Assembly: GCA_025935925.1 (NCBI GenBank)
Contig: JAICUI010000021.1
Location: 1-43,530, forward strand
Reading direction: 5' to 3'
Length of the DNA stretch: 43,530 nucleotides
Source: Chloroflexota bacterium
GTDB lineage: Bacteria; Chloroflexota; Limnocylindria; Limnocylindrales; CSP1-4
Shown: piece by piece, positions 32,448 to 40,720 of the stretch
Layout of the letters: each line of letters starts with the position of its first letter
Numbering within the stretch: the stretch's first letter is position 1
Position numbers and translations under genes: made by a program
Notes under the pieces: generated by a model
Told to the model about the DNA's origin: nothing
Seen by the model: only the letters and a program-made list of their open reading frames with translations
Database searches by the model: none

Positions 32448-32655
32448 ACGGTCGATCGGATACCTGGTGACGGGGGCTGTTGATGGGTAGCGGAAAACGG
32501 GGACCAGAGCGAGGAGAGTACGGTGCGACGGACCTGGGACACCCTTCGTGGTAGCGCGTGCGGGTCCCCCTCGGGGAGGCCTCCCGCGGCGTCCCGGCGC
32601 CTAGGGCTCGGGAACAATACACCGGCCCGAGGAGGGGTCGCAAGGCGATTCCCGC

Positions 32656-32672
32656 ATACTCCTGGGGAGTAT
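32656..32672. promoter_or_regulatory. Perfect 7-bp-arm dyad upstream of dnaA
   Basis: ATACTCC (32656-32662), TGG centre, GGAGTAT (32666-32672). A short symmetric site in an otherwise GC-rich intergenic region fits a dimeric regulator binding site; the regulator is unknown. Confidence 0.4.
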
Positions 32673-32770
32673 CGTGCGCGAGCCCGGGAGGCGGTCGTCG
32701 AGCCTCGCGCGCGCGGCAAATTGGTGCGTCCGCGGCCCCGTCGACGGCCCCCGCGGCGACCCCGCCACGT

Positions 32771-32800
32771 TTGACACTCCTTCGTGGCGAGCCATATCAT
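32771..32800 (+). promoter_or_regulatory. Strong promoter of the rpmH-rnpA-yidD-yidC-jag operon
   Basis: TTGACA at 32771-32776 (perfect), an 18-base spacer and TATCAT at 32795-32800 (5 of 6). Start of transcription at about 32807, giving a leader of about 107 bases before rpmH. Confidence 0.75.
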
Positions 32801-32913
32801 CCCGCCGACGAACACGCGCCGTCGCGCTTTCGGGCGCTCGGCGCGTTTGCGTGCCTCTAGGGGACGGAACCTCCGGGTCCCAGGGCAGATGGAGAGGATC
32901 ACGGACAGTCCCG

Positions 32914-33051
32914 ATGGGCAAGCCGACGTTTCAGCCCAAGAAGCGCCACCGCGCGAAGGAGCACGGCTTCCGCGCCCGCATGAAGACGGCGGGCGGGCGG
33001 CGCGTGCTTGCGAGCCGGCGAGCCAAGGGGCGGAAGCAGCTCTCGGCCTGA
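32914..33051 (+). CDS. rpmH: Ribosomal protein bL34
   Basis: 45 residues: [19 protein letters not shown], then [20 protein letters not shown]. The pattern TFQPK..R....[20 protein letters not shown] is the bL34 signature and the length is standard. It is part of the large ribosomal subunit. ATG 32914 is fixed by the conserved start. It leads the classic rpmH-rnpA-yidD-yidC-jag group beside dnaA, driven from the promoter at 32771-32800. Confidence 0.96.
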   Translation: MGKPTFQPKKRHRAKEHGFRARMKTAGGRRVLASRRAKGRKQLSA

Positions 33052-33086
33052 CCGACGGGCGCAGTCACAACCCGCTGCGGCTCGTC

Positions 33087-33422
33087 ATGCTCTCCCGCCC
33101 GGGCGAGTTCGCCAGGCTGGCGGAGGGAGGCGTCACCAGGACGCATCCACTGCTGGTCGGGCGCTTCGTCCGGACCGATCTGACCCAGACCCGGTTCGGG
33201 CTCGCGACCGGCAAGCGGCTCGGAGGAGCCGTCGTACGGAACCGCGTCCGGCGCCGCATCCGCGAGGTGCTCAGGGTGATGGCGCCCTCGTTCCAGCCCG
33301 GCTGGGACGTCCTCATCATCGCCCGGCCCGCGATCGTCGAGGCCGACCACGACGCACTGGTCGGGGCACTGCGACGCATCCTCCGCTCGGGAGGCGTGCT
33401 GGGAGGTCAAGCGGAGCCGTGA
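33087..33422 (+). CDS. rnpA: Ribonuclease P protein component
   Basis: 111 residues from ATG 33087; no canonical start lies between this and the rpmH stop in this frame. The family signature [26 protein letters not shown] (from about residue 40), with the basic RNR-x-RRR-x-RE segment that binds P RNA, is complete, and [27 protein letters not shown] follows. It helps the RNase P RNA cut tRNA 5' ends. Its stop overlaps the yidD start (GTGA). Confidence 0.93.
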   Translation: MLSRPGEFARLAEGGVTRTHPLLVGRFVRTDLTQTRFGLATGKRLGGAVVRNRVRRRIREVLRVMAPSFQPGWDVLIIARPAIVEADHDALVGALRRILRSGGVLGGQAEP

Positions 33423-33637
33423 GAGGGCTGGGGATCGCGATCGGGACGGGGCTGATCCGCCTCTACCGCCTCGTGTTCGCCTGGATGCCCTCGAGCTGTC
33501 GCTTCGAACCCTCCTGCTCCCGGTACACGGAGCAGGCGATCCGGAAATACGGCCTGCTGCGCGGCTCCTGGATGGGCGCGCAGCGCATCGGCCGATGCCA
33601 CCCTTGGAACCCGGGCGGGTACGACCCGGTCCCCTAG
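33419..33637 (+). CDS. yidD: Membrane protein insertion efficiency factor YidD
   Basis: 72 residues from GTG 33419, overlapping the rnpA stop. An amphipathic N-terminal helix ([19 protein letters not shown]) is followed by the family signature [21 protein letters not shown] and [17 protein letters not shown]. YidD assists YidC-dependent insertion and sits on the inner face of the membrane. Position between rnpA and yidC is typical. Confidence 0.95.
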   Translation: MRGLGIAIGTGLIRLYRLVFAWMPSSCRFEPSCSRYTEQAIRKYGLLRGSWMGAQRIGRCHPWNPGGYDPVP

Positions 33638-33655
33638 ACGGATAGAAGATCCCGC

Positions 33656-34831
33656 GTGACGCGCCTCCAGCCCCAGCTCCGTCGGCTCGCGCCGCTGCTC
33701 CTGCTCGTCGTCATCGTGCTCGTCGTCGCGGCGTGCTCGCCGCTCGGCCAGCAGCCTGGCGCGAGCGGCGCCCCGACGCCGTCCCATTCGCAGGCGCCGC
33801 TCGTGCCCGCGACCCCGGGCGCCAACCCGGTCGAGCTCCTCGCCTGGCTGTTCACGCCCATCTTCCAGGCCCTGTTCATCACGCTGGTGTTCTTCCACCA
33901 GGTGTTCCAGGGCAACGTCGTCATCGCGATCTTCCTGCTCACCGTCGTGCTGCGCGTCCTGGTGATCCCGCTCTACCGCCGGCAGCTGGTGTCGACGCGC
34001 CGGATGCAGCTGATCCAGCCCGAGGTGAAGCAGCTCCAGGCGAAGTACAAGGGCGACCGCGTGAAGCAGCAGGCGGCGGTGCAGGAGTACTACCGCCAGC
34101 GCGGCATCAACCCCGCCGGTGGCTGCCTCCCGATCCTGCTCCAGTTCGGCTTGCTGATCCCGATGTACTCGGTCATCAGCCAGGGCCTCACGAACCACGA
34201 CCCGAGCGCGATGTGGCACGTGTTCGGGATCAACCTGTTCCCCGGCATCACCTGCCCGACGCAGGCCGTGTTCGACGCCGCGGGCCACGTGACCAACCCC
34301 TGCCTCAACGCCACCGTCTGGGGCGTGAACTGGGGCCTCCCGGAGCCGATCACGACCGGCCTGTACATCGCGGGCTTCGGGATCAGCCTCCTCGCGATCA
34401 CCTCCTCGCTGGTGCAGCTCGTGGCGTCGCGGATGACGCTGCCGGTCGCCGACCCCAAGAACGACGACCCCAACGCGCGCGTCCAGCGCCAGATGGCCTA
34501 CTTCCTCCCGCTCATCTCGATCCTGTACGGCGGGATCCTGCCGGCGGGCCTGTTCATCTACTGGATCACGGCGACGCTGATCCAGATCCTCCAGCAGTAC
34601 CTCATCCTGGGCTGGGGCGGGATGTTCCCGCTGTTCGGGTGGTTTCCGGGGTTCGCGCGCAACCACACGCCGCGCTTCCCCGTGAAGATCCCGGAGCCCA
34701 AGCCCGTCGAACGCGGTCAATCATCGGGCGCGGCGGAGCGCTCGGCAGCAGCCGTCGATCGGGGCATCGCGGCCCAATCGACGATCCGGCCCAACCGCCA
34801 GCGGAGCGGCCGACGAGGGAGACGACGCTGA
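33656..34831 (+). CDS. yidC: Membrane protein insertase YidC/Oxa1 (lipoprotein type)
   Basis: 391 residues from GTG 33656. The N-terminus is a lipoprotein signal (LLLLVVIVLVVAAC, lipobox VAAC with Cys27), as in Gram-positive-type YidC. Five or so helices follow the Oxa1 order: LFITLVFFHQVF..., the cytosolic basic loop RRMQLIQPEVKQLQAKYKGDRVKQQAAVQEYYRQRG, INPAGGCLPILLQFGLLIPMYSVI, and RQMAYFLPLISILYGGILPAGLFIYWITATLIQILQQYLIL. It inserts proteins into the membrane alone or with Sec. The C-terminus is a basic tail (QRSGRRGRRR) likely to contact ribosomes. Confidence 0.94.
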   Translation: MTRLQPQLRRLAPLLLLVVIVLVVAACSPLGQQPGASGAPTPSHSQAPLVPATPGANPVELLAWLFTPIFQALFITLVFFHQVFQGNVVIAIFLLTVVLRVLVIPLYRRQLVSTRRMQLIQPEVKQLQAKYKGDRVKQQAAVQEYYRQRGINPAGGCLPILLQFGLLIPMYSVISQGLTNHDPSAMWHVFGINLFPGITCPTQAVFDAAGHVTNPCLNATVWGVNWGLPEPITTGLYIAGFGISLLAITSSLVQLVASRMTLPVADPKNDDPNARVQRQMAYFLPLISILYGGILPAGLFIYWITATLIQILQQYLILGWGGMFPLFGWFPGFARNHTPRFPVKIPEPKPVERGQSSGAAERSAAAVDRGIAAQSTIRPNRQRSGRRGRRR

Positions 34832-34832
34832 C

Positions 34833-35885
34833 ATGAGCGAGTACCAGGAGTTCACCGGCAAGTCGGTCGAGGAGGCCATCAAGGCGGCCTGCGACGCGTT
34901 CGGCGTCGGTCTCGGGGACCTCGACTTCGAGATCCTGACCCCGGGCAGCCGCGGCGTCCTCGGGATGGGCGCCGAGCCCGCCCGGATCGTGGCGGCGCCG
35001 CGGAGCGCGCTCGGCGGCGCGGCCCCCAAGCGCGAGGCCGCCGAGGCGAAGCCGCTGCCGACGCCGCCGGTCCGCGACGATCACGGCCCGCGCCGCGACT
35101 ACGGCGACCGGCCGCAGGGCGGCGACCGCGGTCCCCGACGCGACGATCGCCCCGGCGGTCCGCGCTACGGCGACCGGCCGCAGGGTGACCGCGGACCGCG
35201 CCGCGACGACCGCCATGCGGGTGGCCAGCGGTACGGCGATCGGCGGCCGGGCGGCGACCGCGGTCCCCGGCGCGACGATCATCCCGGCGGCGCACCGCGC
35301 CGCGACGACCGCCCCGCGCGCGGCGGCTCCGAGCTGAGCGCCGCCGAGGTCGCCGCCGTGACCACCGCGCGCGGCTCGCTCGCGATGGAGCGTGCCGAGC
35401 TCGAGGCGGCGGAGGCCACCCCCGAGGCGCTCGCCGCGGGGAAGGAGATCCTCGAGACGCTCATGGGCCACCTCGGGTTCGAGGGCGTCACCGTCGAGAT
35501 CCGCGAGGGCGAGACCAGCCGGCTCAACGTCGTCGGCGACGGGGCGGACCGCGAGGCCCTCGGGTCGCTCATCGGTCGCAAGGGCGAGCGGCTGTCCGCT
35601 CTCCAGCACCTCGTGAACCTGATGCTCTCGCGCCGCACGGGCCAGTGGACCCGCGTGCTCGTCGACGTCGAGGACTACCGGGGGCGCCGCGAGCGGCAGC
35701 TCGTCGACCTCGCGACGCGCGCCGCGGACCGGGTCGCCGAGACCGGGAAGATGCTGCAGCTCGAGCCGATGCCCGCCCTCGAACGGCGCTGGATCCACCT
35801 CGCGCTCCGGGACAACGCCTCGGTCGCGACCCAGTCCATCGGCGAGGAGCCGAACCGGCGCGTCGTCGTCCTGCCCAGGAGTTGA
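34833..35885 (+). CDS. jag: KhpB/Jag RNA-binding protein with repetitive disordered linker
   Basis: 350 residues from ATG 34833, two bases after the yidC stop codon. Jag-N domain (1-50: EFTGKSVEEAIKAACDAFGV, ILTPGSRGVLGMGAEPA), a repetitive RG/RD-rich linker (84-160), a KH domain with G-x-x-G loop GRKG (248-251), and an R3H domain near the C-terminus (RVLVDVEDYRGRRERQLVDLATRAA on). Jag/KhpB binds RNA and affects cell shape and division in Firmicutes. The linker is longer and more repetitive than usual. Its stop overlaps the next gene's TTG. Confidence 0.93.
   Translation: MSEYQEFTGKSVEEAIKAACDAFGVGLGDLDFEILTPGSRGVLGMGAEPARIVAAPRSALGGAAPKREAAEAKPLPTPPVRDDHGPRRDYGDRPQGGDRGPRRDDRPGGPRYGDRPQGDRGPRRDDRHAGGQRYGDRRPGGDRGPRRDDHPGGAPRRDDRPARGGSELSAAEVAAVTTARGSLAMERAELEAAEATPEALAAGKEILETLMGHLGFEGVTVEIREGETSRLNVVGDGADREALGSLIGRKGERLSALQHLVNLMLSRRTGQWTRVLVDVEDYRGRRERQLVDLATRAADRVAETGKMLQLEPMPALERRWIHLALRDNASVATQSIGEEPNRRVVVLPRS
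35082..35312 (+). repeat. In-frame repeats coding the Jag linker (GDRGPRRDD units)
   Basis: About three copies of a roughly 66-base unit encoding YGDRPQG-GDRGPRRDDR-type segments (residues 84-160 of Jag). Copies are similar but not identical at DNA level, so the repeat is not brand new. Confidence 0.8.
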
Positions 35886-37480
35886 CCGCGCCGGGTGCGT
35901 CCCGGCCGGATCCCGGCGCCGGACCGCTCTGGTGGCAGCGCGGGGTCGTGTACCAGGTCTACCCGCGCTCGTTCGCCGACGCGTCGGGTGACGGCATCGG
36001 GGACCTCGCCGGGATCGTCGACCGGCTCGATCACCTCGCCTGGCTGGGCGTCGATGCCGTCTGGCTGTCGCCCGTCTTCCGGTCGCCGATGCGCGACTAC
36101 GGGTACGACGTCGCGGACTACCGGGACATCGACCCGGTCTTCGGCTCGCTCGCCGACGTCGACCGCCTGGTCGCCGAGGCGCACGGGCGCGGCCTGCGGG
36201 TGCTGCTCGACTTCGTCCCCAACCACACCTCGTCGGATCATGCGTGGTTCGTGGATGCGCGCTCCTCCCGGGACTCGGCGCACCGCGAGTGGTACATCTG
36301 GCGCGACCCGGCGCCCGGGGGCGGGCCGCCCAACGACCTCGAATCGCAGTTCGGGGGCCCGGCGTGGACCTTCGACGAGCCGACGGGCCAGTACTGGTAT
36401 CACTCGTTCCTGCCCGAGCAGCCGGAGCTCGACTGGCGCAACCCAGCGGTGCGGGAGGCGATGCTCGGCCACGTGCGCTTCTGGTTCGAGCGCGGGATCG
36501 ACGGCTTCCGTATCGACGTGCTGTGGATGATCGCGAAGGACGACGCCCCGTGGCGTGATGGCCCGATCACCGAGGCACCGGAGGCGCTCCCGGGCCTCGG
36601 CCTCGAGGCCCGCGGCGCCCTCCAGCACGGCGACGGGCCGGACATGGAGGCGCGGCTCGCCGAGCTCCGCGACGCCGCGGACGCCTACCCGGAACGGGTG
36701 CTCATCGGCGAGGTCTACATGGAGCCACGGCGCCTCGTCCGCTACTACGGCCGGGACGGCCGCGGTGCGCACCTGCCGTTCAACTTCGCGCTCGTGACGC
36801 TTCCCTGGGAGGCCGGCGCGATCCGGACCGCGGTCGCCGCCTACGAGGACGCCCTGCCCGTCGGCGCGTGGCCGAACTGGGTGCTGGGCAACCACGACCA
36901 GCCGAGGGTCGCGAGCCGGGTCGGCGCCGCGCAGGCGCGCGTCGCCGCGATGCTGCTGCTGACCCTGCGCGGAACGCCGACGCTGTACTACGGCGACGAG
37001 CTGGGGCTGCCGGACGTTCCCGTGCCGTCGGAGCGGAGCGTCGACGTCGCGGGTCGTGACCCGGAGCGATCGCCGATGCCGTGGACGCGGGACGGCATCA
37101 ACGCCGGGTTCTCCGTTGCCGAACCGTGGCTGCCGATGATCGACGACGCCGGGGCGTGGAGCGTCGAGGCGCAGCGGGACGACCCGCGATCGATGCTGTC
37201 GCTGCATCGCCGGTTGCTCGCCCTGCGGCGCTCGGAGCCGGCCCTGGAGGCCGGCGACTGGGCGGACGTCGATGCGCCGGACGGCGTCGTGGCGTTCGAG
37301 CGCGTCGCCGGCGGCCGACGGTTCCTGATCGCGCTCAACCTGCGACCCGAGCCGGTGTCGATGCCGGTCGCCGGAGACTGGACGGTCGAGCTCTCGACGC
37401 ACCTGGATCGCGATGGTGAGCCTGTCGCCGATGTCGTGGCGCTTCGCGCCGACGAGGGACTCGTCCTCCGCGCCGGTTGA
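35882..37480 (+). CDS. GH13 alpha-glucosidase / oligo-1,6-glucosidase-like enzyme
   Basis: 532 residues from TTG 35882, overlapping the jag stop (TTGA). Family GH13 motifs: VVYQVYPRSFADASGDGIGDLAGI, LLDFVPNHTSSDH, GFRIDVLW with the nucleophile Asp near 212, IGEVYM with the acid/base Glu near 276 and LGNHDQPR with the third Asp near 338. ESQFGGPAWTFDEPTGQYWYHSFLPEQPELDWRNP is typical of the oligo-1,6-glucosidase/alpha-glucosidase subgroup. No signal peptide, so it acts on imported or stored malto-oligosaccharides in the cytosol. The C-terminal beta domain (from about 450) is complete. Confidence 0.92.
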   Translation: MTAPGASRPDPGAGPLWWQRGVVYQVYPRSFADASGDGIGDLAGIVDRLDHLAWLGVDAVWLSPVFRSPMRDYGYDVADYRDIDPVFGSLADVDRLVAEAHGRGLRVLLDFVPNHTSSDHAWFVDARSSRDSAHREWYIWRDPAPGGGPPNDLESQFGGPAWTFDEPTGQYWYHSFLPEQPELDWRNPAVREAMLGHVRFWFERGIDGFRIDVLWMIAKDDAPWRDGPITEAPEALPGLGLEARGALQHGDGPDMEARLAELRDAADAYPERVLIGEVYMEPRRLVRYYGRDGRGAHLPFNFALVTLPWEAGAIRTAVAAYEDALPVGAWPNWVLGNHDQPRVASRVGAAQARVAAMLLLTLRGTPTLYYGDELGLPDVPVPSERSVDVAGRDPERSPMPWTRDGINAGFSVAEPWLPMIDDAGAWSVEAQRDDPRSMLSLHRRLLALRRSEPALEAGDWADVDAPDGVVAFERVAGGRRFLIALNLRPEPVSMPVAGDWTVELSTHLDRDGEPVADVVALRADEGLVLRAG

Positions 37481-37756
37481 ATGGTGGGCCTCACGCTGAC
37501 CAACCCGGCCACGATCCTGTCGTTCGGGGCGCTGTTCGCGAGCATCGGCGCCGGGACCGGCGGGCCAGGCGGAGCGGCGGCCGTCGTCGCCGGCGTGTTC
37601 CTCGGGTCCGTCGCCTGGTGGGCGATCCTCACCGCGGCGGTCTCGGCGCTGCGGACGCGGCTGACGCCGCGCGTCGTGGGCGGGATCAACGTGCTGGCGG
37701 CGATCGTCATCGGCGCCTTCGGCGTCGGCGCGATCGCCCTGGGCGTCACGGGCTAG
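37481..37756 (+). CDS. C-terminal half of a LysE/RhtB-type exporter
   Basis: 91 residues starting at ATG 37481, directly after the GH13 stop (TGAATG), with no ribosome site of its own seen. It begins GLTLTNPATILSFGALFASIG, which is the middle of LysE-family proteins (usual length about 200 residues, motif LTNPKA.LFF after the third helix), then two more helices. The N-terminal half is not encoded upstream. It is either a remnant of a deleted exporter gene or a working half-size protein that dimerises. Codon use matches its neighbours and the frame is clean, so decay is not advanced. Confidence 0.6.
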   Translation: MVGLTLTNPATILSFGALFASIGAGTGGPGGAAAVVAGVFLGSVAWWAILTAAVSALRTRLTPRVVGGINVLAAIVIGAFGVGAIALGVTG

Positions 37757-37769
37757 GTAGATTCCGGCC

Positions 37770-38459
37770 GTGGCACCGGAGCCGACGCTGCCCGCCGCCG
37801 CCGTGTTCGACTGGGATGGAACCCTCGTCGACACGCTCGGGATGATCTACCGCGCGAACGTCGCCGCCCTCGCGCCGCATGGGATCACGATGACCCGCGC
37901 CTGGTTCCGGACCGGCTACACCCCCGACTGGCGGCGGTCGTACCGCGAGCTCGGCGTGCCCGAGCACCTCTGGGCGGACGTCTCGGAACGGTGGGCGCGC
38001 GAGATGTCGACGATGCGGCCCCGCGCGATGCCGTGGGCGCGTGGCGCGCTCCGCCGGCTCCGCGGGAAGGGCGTGCGGCTCGGGCTCGTGACGGCGTCGA
38101 CCCGCGGCGTCGTCGTGCCGAACCTCGCCCGGCTAGGCCTCGACGGGACGTTCGACGTCGCGATCTACGCGGACGACGTCGACCATGGCAAGCCGCACCC
38201 GGAGGCGTTGCTGCGTGCGCTCGAGGAGCTCGGCGTCGCGGCGGCGCAGTCGGTCTACGTCGGCGATACCACGGTCGACCTCGAGATGGCCCGGGCCGCC
38301 GGCGCACCGTTCGCCGCGGTCGGGACGACGACGAGCGCCGAAACGTTCCGCGAGGTGGGCGTCGCGCACGTGTGGCCTGGGGTCGGCGCGTGGGCCGACG
38401 AGCTGCTCGGCCCCGGCGGTGCGCCGCGGGGCTCCACCGCCCGGGACGCGTCGGAGTGA
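37770..38459 (+). CDS. HAD-superfamily hydrolase, phosphoglycolate-phosphatase-like
   Basis: 229 residues from GTG 37770, 13 bases after the LysE half. All four HAD motifs: VFDWDGTLVDTL (nucleophile Asp), GLVTASTRG (Ser/Thr), the Lys in DDVDHGKPHPEALL, and YVGDTTVDLEMARAAGAP. The small helical cap between motifs I and II fits phosphoglycolate phosphatase or pyrophosphatase-type enzymes; the exact phosphate ester is unknown. A cytosolic enzyme, probably in one transcript with the genes around it. Confidence 0.88.
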   Translation: MAPEPTLPAAAVFDWDGTLVDTLGMIYRANVAALAPHGITMTRAWFRTGYTPDWRRSYRELGVPEHLWADVSERWAREMSTMRPRAMPWARGALRRLRGKGVRLGLVTASTRGVVVPNLARLGLDGTFDVAIYADDVDHGKPHPEALLRALEELGVAAAQSVYVGDTTVDLEMARAAGAPFAAVGTTTSAETFREVGVAHVWPGVGAWADELLGPGGAPRGSTARDASE

Positions 38460-38490
38460 CCGCCCGGTCGCACGCGCCTACCATCCGGTC

Positions 38491-39096
38491 GTGGACACCG
38501 TCTTCGACCGGCTGCTGACCCCGCGGCTCGTGATCCGGCGCTTCCGCGCCGGTGACGCGGCCGCCTTCGCACGCTACCGATCGATGCCGGAGGTCGCGCG
38601 CTATCAGAGCTGGTCCGCGCCATATCCGCTGGACCAGGCGCGCGCGTTCATCGGGTGGCTCGGCGACGCGCATCCCGACGAGCCGGGCCAGTGGTTCCAG
38701 CTCGCGATCGCGCCACGCGACGAGCCCGACCGGATCCTCGGCGATTGCGGGTTCCGCGCCCGGGGCGACGAGCCGGCGATCGCCGACATCGGGTTCACCC
38801 TCCATCCCGAGGCACAGGGCCACGGCGTCGGGACCGAGGCGGTCGGCGAGGTGCTCCGCTACCTGTTCGAGGATCGTGGGAAGCACAAGGTTGCGGCCGA
38901 CTGCGACACCCGGAACGAGCGCTCCTGGCGGCTCCTCGAACGCCTCGGGTTCGCCCGCGAGGGCGAGCTGCGGGACAGCTTCCGCGACGGCGACGGGTGG
39001 GCCGGCGAATACCTGTACGGCCTGCTTGCCGCCGATTGGCGAGCGGCCCCGCAGCGCAACACGGCCGCGCCGGACGCCGTCCTCAGGCAGCGATGA
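38491..39096 (+). CDS. GNAT acetyltransferase, RimJ/RimL type
   Basis: 201 residues from GTG 38491. Starts with RLLTPRLVIRRFRAGDAAAFARYRS, then the acetyl-CoA binding segment IGFTLHPEAQGHGVGTEAVGEVLRYLFEDRGKHKV and DCDTRNERSWRLLERLGFAREGELRDSFRDGDGW. This is the RimJ/RimL class, which acetylates N-terminal amino groups of ribosomal proteins or small amines such as antibiotics; the substrate is not predictable. Its stop overlaps the next start (ATGA). Confidence 0.88.
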   Translation: MDTVFDRLLTPRLVIRRFRAGDAAAFARYRSMPEVARYQSWSAPYPLDQARAFIGWLGDAHPDEPGQWFQLAIAPRDEPDRILGDCGFRARGDEPAIADIGFTLHPEAQGHGVGTEAVGEVLRYLFEDRGKHKVAADCDTRNERSWRLLERLGFAREGELRDSFRDGDGWAGEYLYGLLAADWRAAPQRNTAAPDAVLRQR

Positions 39097-40115
39097 GCGA
39101 TCCCCGAGCCGATCTCCCGGTGCCCGACCCGCGCGACGGGCCACCGCCGGCGCCTGCACCGGATGGGGCACGTCGCGCGCCGGAACCCGGGCCCATCTAC
39201 GAACCGCCGCCGCCACGCCGCCGGCGAGTCGACCGCGGGATGCGCAGCGATCTCGGGCTGGTGGCGTTCCTCGTGCTCGCCGTCGTCGTCGGCGTCGTCG
39301 CGTGGAACGTCGCCGGGGCGGTGACCCACGAAGTCCTGCACCCGCGCTCGTCGGCGAAGGTCGCGGCCGCGGGACCCTCGGTCGTGCCCATCTCATCGGC
39401 GGTGTCGTCCGGCGGCCCGGTCGCATCGACGGACCCCACCCCGGGCACCAGCCCCCTCCCCGATCCCAGCGTCGGGCCGACGCCGTCACCCACGCCGAAG
39501 CCCGCCCGCACGGCGATCACCTACCACGTCGCCACGCGGCCGGCGCGCGTCTTCGTGAGCGAGCTCGAGAACACGTGGTGCGCGGCGGCCGCCGTCCAGA
39601 TCGCGCTCAACATCACGGGCGACCGCGTCGACACCAGCCGCGCGCGCCAGGTCCGGATCCTGGGAGCGCTCCACGACGCGACGACGCGGGCGGACAGCCG
39701 CAACGGCGGCACCGGGCCGCTCGGGATGGTCGCGACCCTCGAAGGCCTCGGCGACGTCGACTACCGGCTGCGGATCTACGACACGCGCGCCGCGGCGCTG
39801 CGAGGGGCCGCCAAGGCCATCGCGTCAACCGGCCACCCCGCGATCCTGATGGCATGGCGGGGCGCGCACGCGTGGGTGATGAACGGGTTCAAGGCCGACG
39901 CGGATCCGCGGCTGTTCCACGACGCGCGCGTCACCGGCGCCTACGTGATCGACCCCTGGTACCCGCGGGTGTCGCGGATCTGGGGTCCGAGCGACGGCCC
40001 GGGCGTGTTCCAGGATGCGGCCGAGATGCGGCGCAACTACCTGCCCTGGCGGCGCCCGGAGGGCCACTACCCGGGCCGCGACGGCAGGTTCCTCGTCATC
40101 ATCCCGACGAGCTGA
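39093..40115 (+). CDS. Membrane-anchored C39-like cysteine peptidase
   Basis: 340 residues from ATG 39093. A Pro-rich cytosolic head (1-50) ends in RRRRVDRG, then a single helix (54-75, LGLVAFLVLAVVVGVVAWNV), an external Ser/Thr/Pro linker (90-140) and a papain-fold domain: NTWCAAAAVQIALN (Cys), GAHAWVMNGFKAD (His) and AYVIDPWYPR (Asp), in the order Cys-His-Asp. C39-like domains cut double-glycine leaders or act as amidases; the location outside the membrane argues for surface protein or peptide processing. It is the last gene of the rightward set. Confidence 0.82.
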   Translation: MSDPRADLPVPDPRDGPPPAPAPDGARRAPEPGPIYEPPPPRRRRVDRGMRSDLGLVAFLVLAVVVGVVAWNVAGAVTHEVLHPRSSAKVAAAGPSVVPISSAVSSGGPVASTDPTPGTSPLPDPSVGPTPSPTPKPARTAITYHVATRPARVFVSELENTWCAAAAVQIALNITGDRVDTSRARQVRILGALHDATTRADSRNGGTGPLGMVATLEGLGDVDYRLRIYDTRAAALRGAAKAIASTGHPAILMAWRGAHAWVMNGFKADADPRLFHDARVTGAYVIDPWYPRVSRIWGPSDGPGVFQDAAEMRRNYLPWRRPEGHYPGRDGRFLVIIPTS

Positions 40116-40130
40116 CGCGCGGCCGCGCGT
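40115..40130. terminator. 16-bp perfect palindrome between convergent genes
   Basis: ACGCGCGG followed directly by CCGCGCGT, between the stop of the peptidase gene (40115) and the stop of the hemerythrin gene (40146). Symmetry and position suit a bidirectional terminator, although there is no loop and no T-run. Confidence 0.35.
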
Positions 40131-40145
40131 GGCCGCAGGCGGCGC

Positions 40146-40616
40146 TCAGCCCGGGCCGTTGACCGGGATCCCGAGCTCGCGGCCGGCGCTCACCTTTCGC
40201 TCCTGCATCCGCCGGCCGAGGTCGTCGAGCTCCGCCCGGTCGAAGGCCTGGCGAGCCTGCTTGAACATCTCGCCCTCCTCCTCCTCGATGTGGTGCTCGA
40301 CGTTCTCTTTCATGACCGTCGCCTTCGCGCCCCAGGTCTCGTCCTCGACCGGCAGCTGCTCCAGCTCGCCCATCAGCAGGTCGACGACGTGATGCTCCTC
40401 GAACCCCTCGAGGACGGTCGCCTCGGCCTTGGGATGCGCCTTCAGCTCGGGATAGAAGATCTCCTCCTCGACGATCTCGTGCAGCGTCAGCTCGCCCTTG
40501 ATCGTCGCGAACAGCTCCTGGCGCGTCTTGACGCCGCGCTCCGTCGTCTTCTCGAGCTGCGCGAGCAGGTCCTTGACCTTGTCGTGGTCGGCCTTGAGCA
40601 GGGCGATCGCGTCCAT
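40146..40616 (-). CDS. Hemerythrin-domain protein
   Basis: 156 residues. I chose ATG 40614-40616 because GGAGG lies 5 bases upstream; ATG 40628 is in frame but less well placed. The four-helix hemerythrin pattern is visible: LLKADHDKVKDLLAQLE, LTLHEIVEEEIFYPELKAH (H-x3-E type), FEEHHVVDLLMGEL and NVEHHIEEEEGEMF. Such domains hold a diiron centre that binds O2 or NO, or stores iron. Acidic overall and soluble; no membrane or signalling domain is attached. It is convergent with the peptidase gene. Confidence 0.9.
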   Translation of the reverse strand: MDAIALLKADHDKVKDLLAQLEKTTERGVKTRQELFATIKGELTLHEIVEEEIFYPELKAHPKAEATVLEGFEEHHVVDLLMGELEQLPVEDETWGAKATVMKENVEHHIEEEEGEMFKQARQAFDRAELDDLGRRMQERKVSAGRELGIPVNGPG

Positions 40617-40720
40617 CGAATCCTCCATCGGGTCCCCTTCGGCGGCCCGAGCGTGCCGCCGCGGCAAGCAGGATCGCGAGCGCGGCCCATCGCCGGGGTT
40701 CGACGGCCGCCTCGCGGCCG

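Larger units (their letters stand above)
32448..32913. other. dnaA-rpmH intergenic region with palindromes
   Basis: 466 bases between divergent dnaA and rpmH. It holds the rpmH promoter (32771-32800), a perfect 12-bp palindrome GGGAGGCCTCCC (32574-32585) and a dyad ATACTCC-TGG-GGAGTAT (32656-32672). DnaA-box matches are weak here (TGTTGATGG near 32480, and the complement of TTTTCCGCT near 32490). It should also hold the dnaA promoter on the minus strand, which I could not place with confidence. Confidence 0.6.

Noticed and set aside
32448-32560. Origin in the dnaA-rpmH gap
   Set aside because: Only 6-of-9 DnaA-box matches were seen; the dnaA-dnaN gap has more and better sites. Not excluded.
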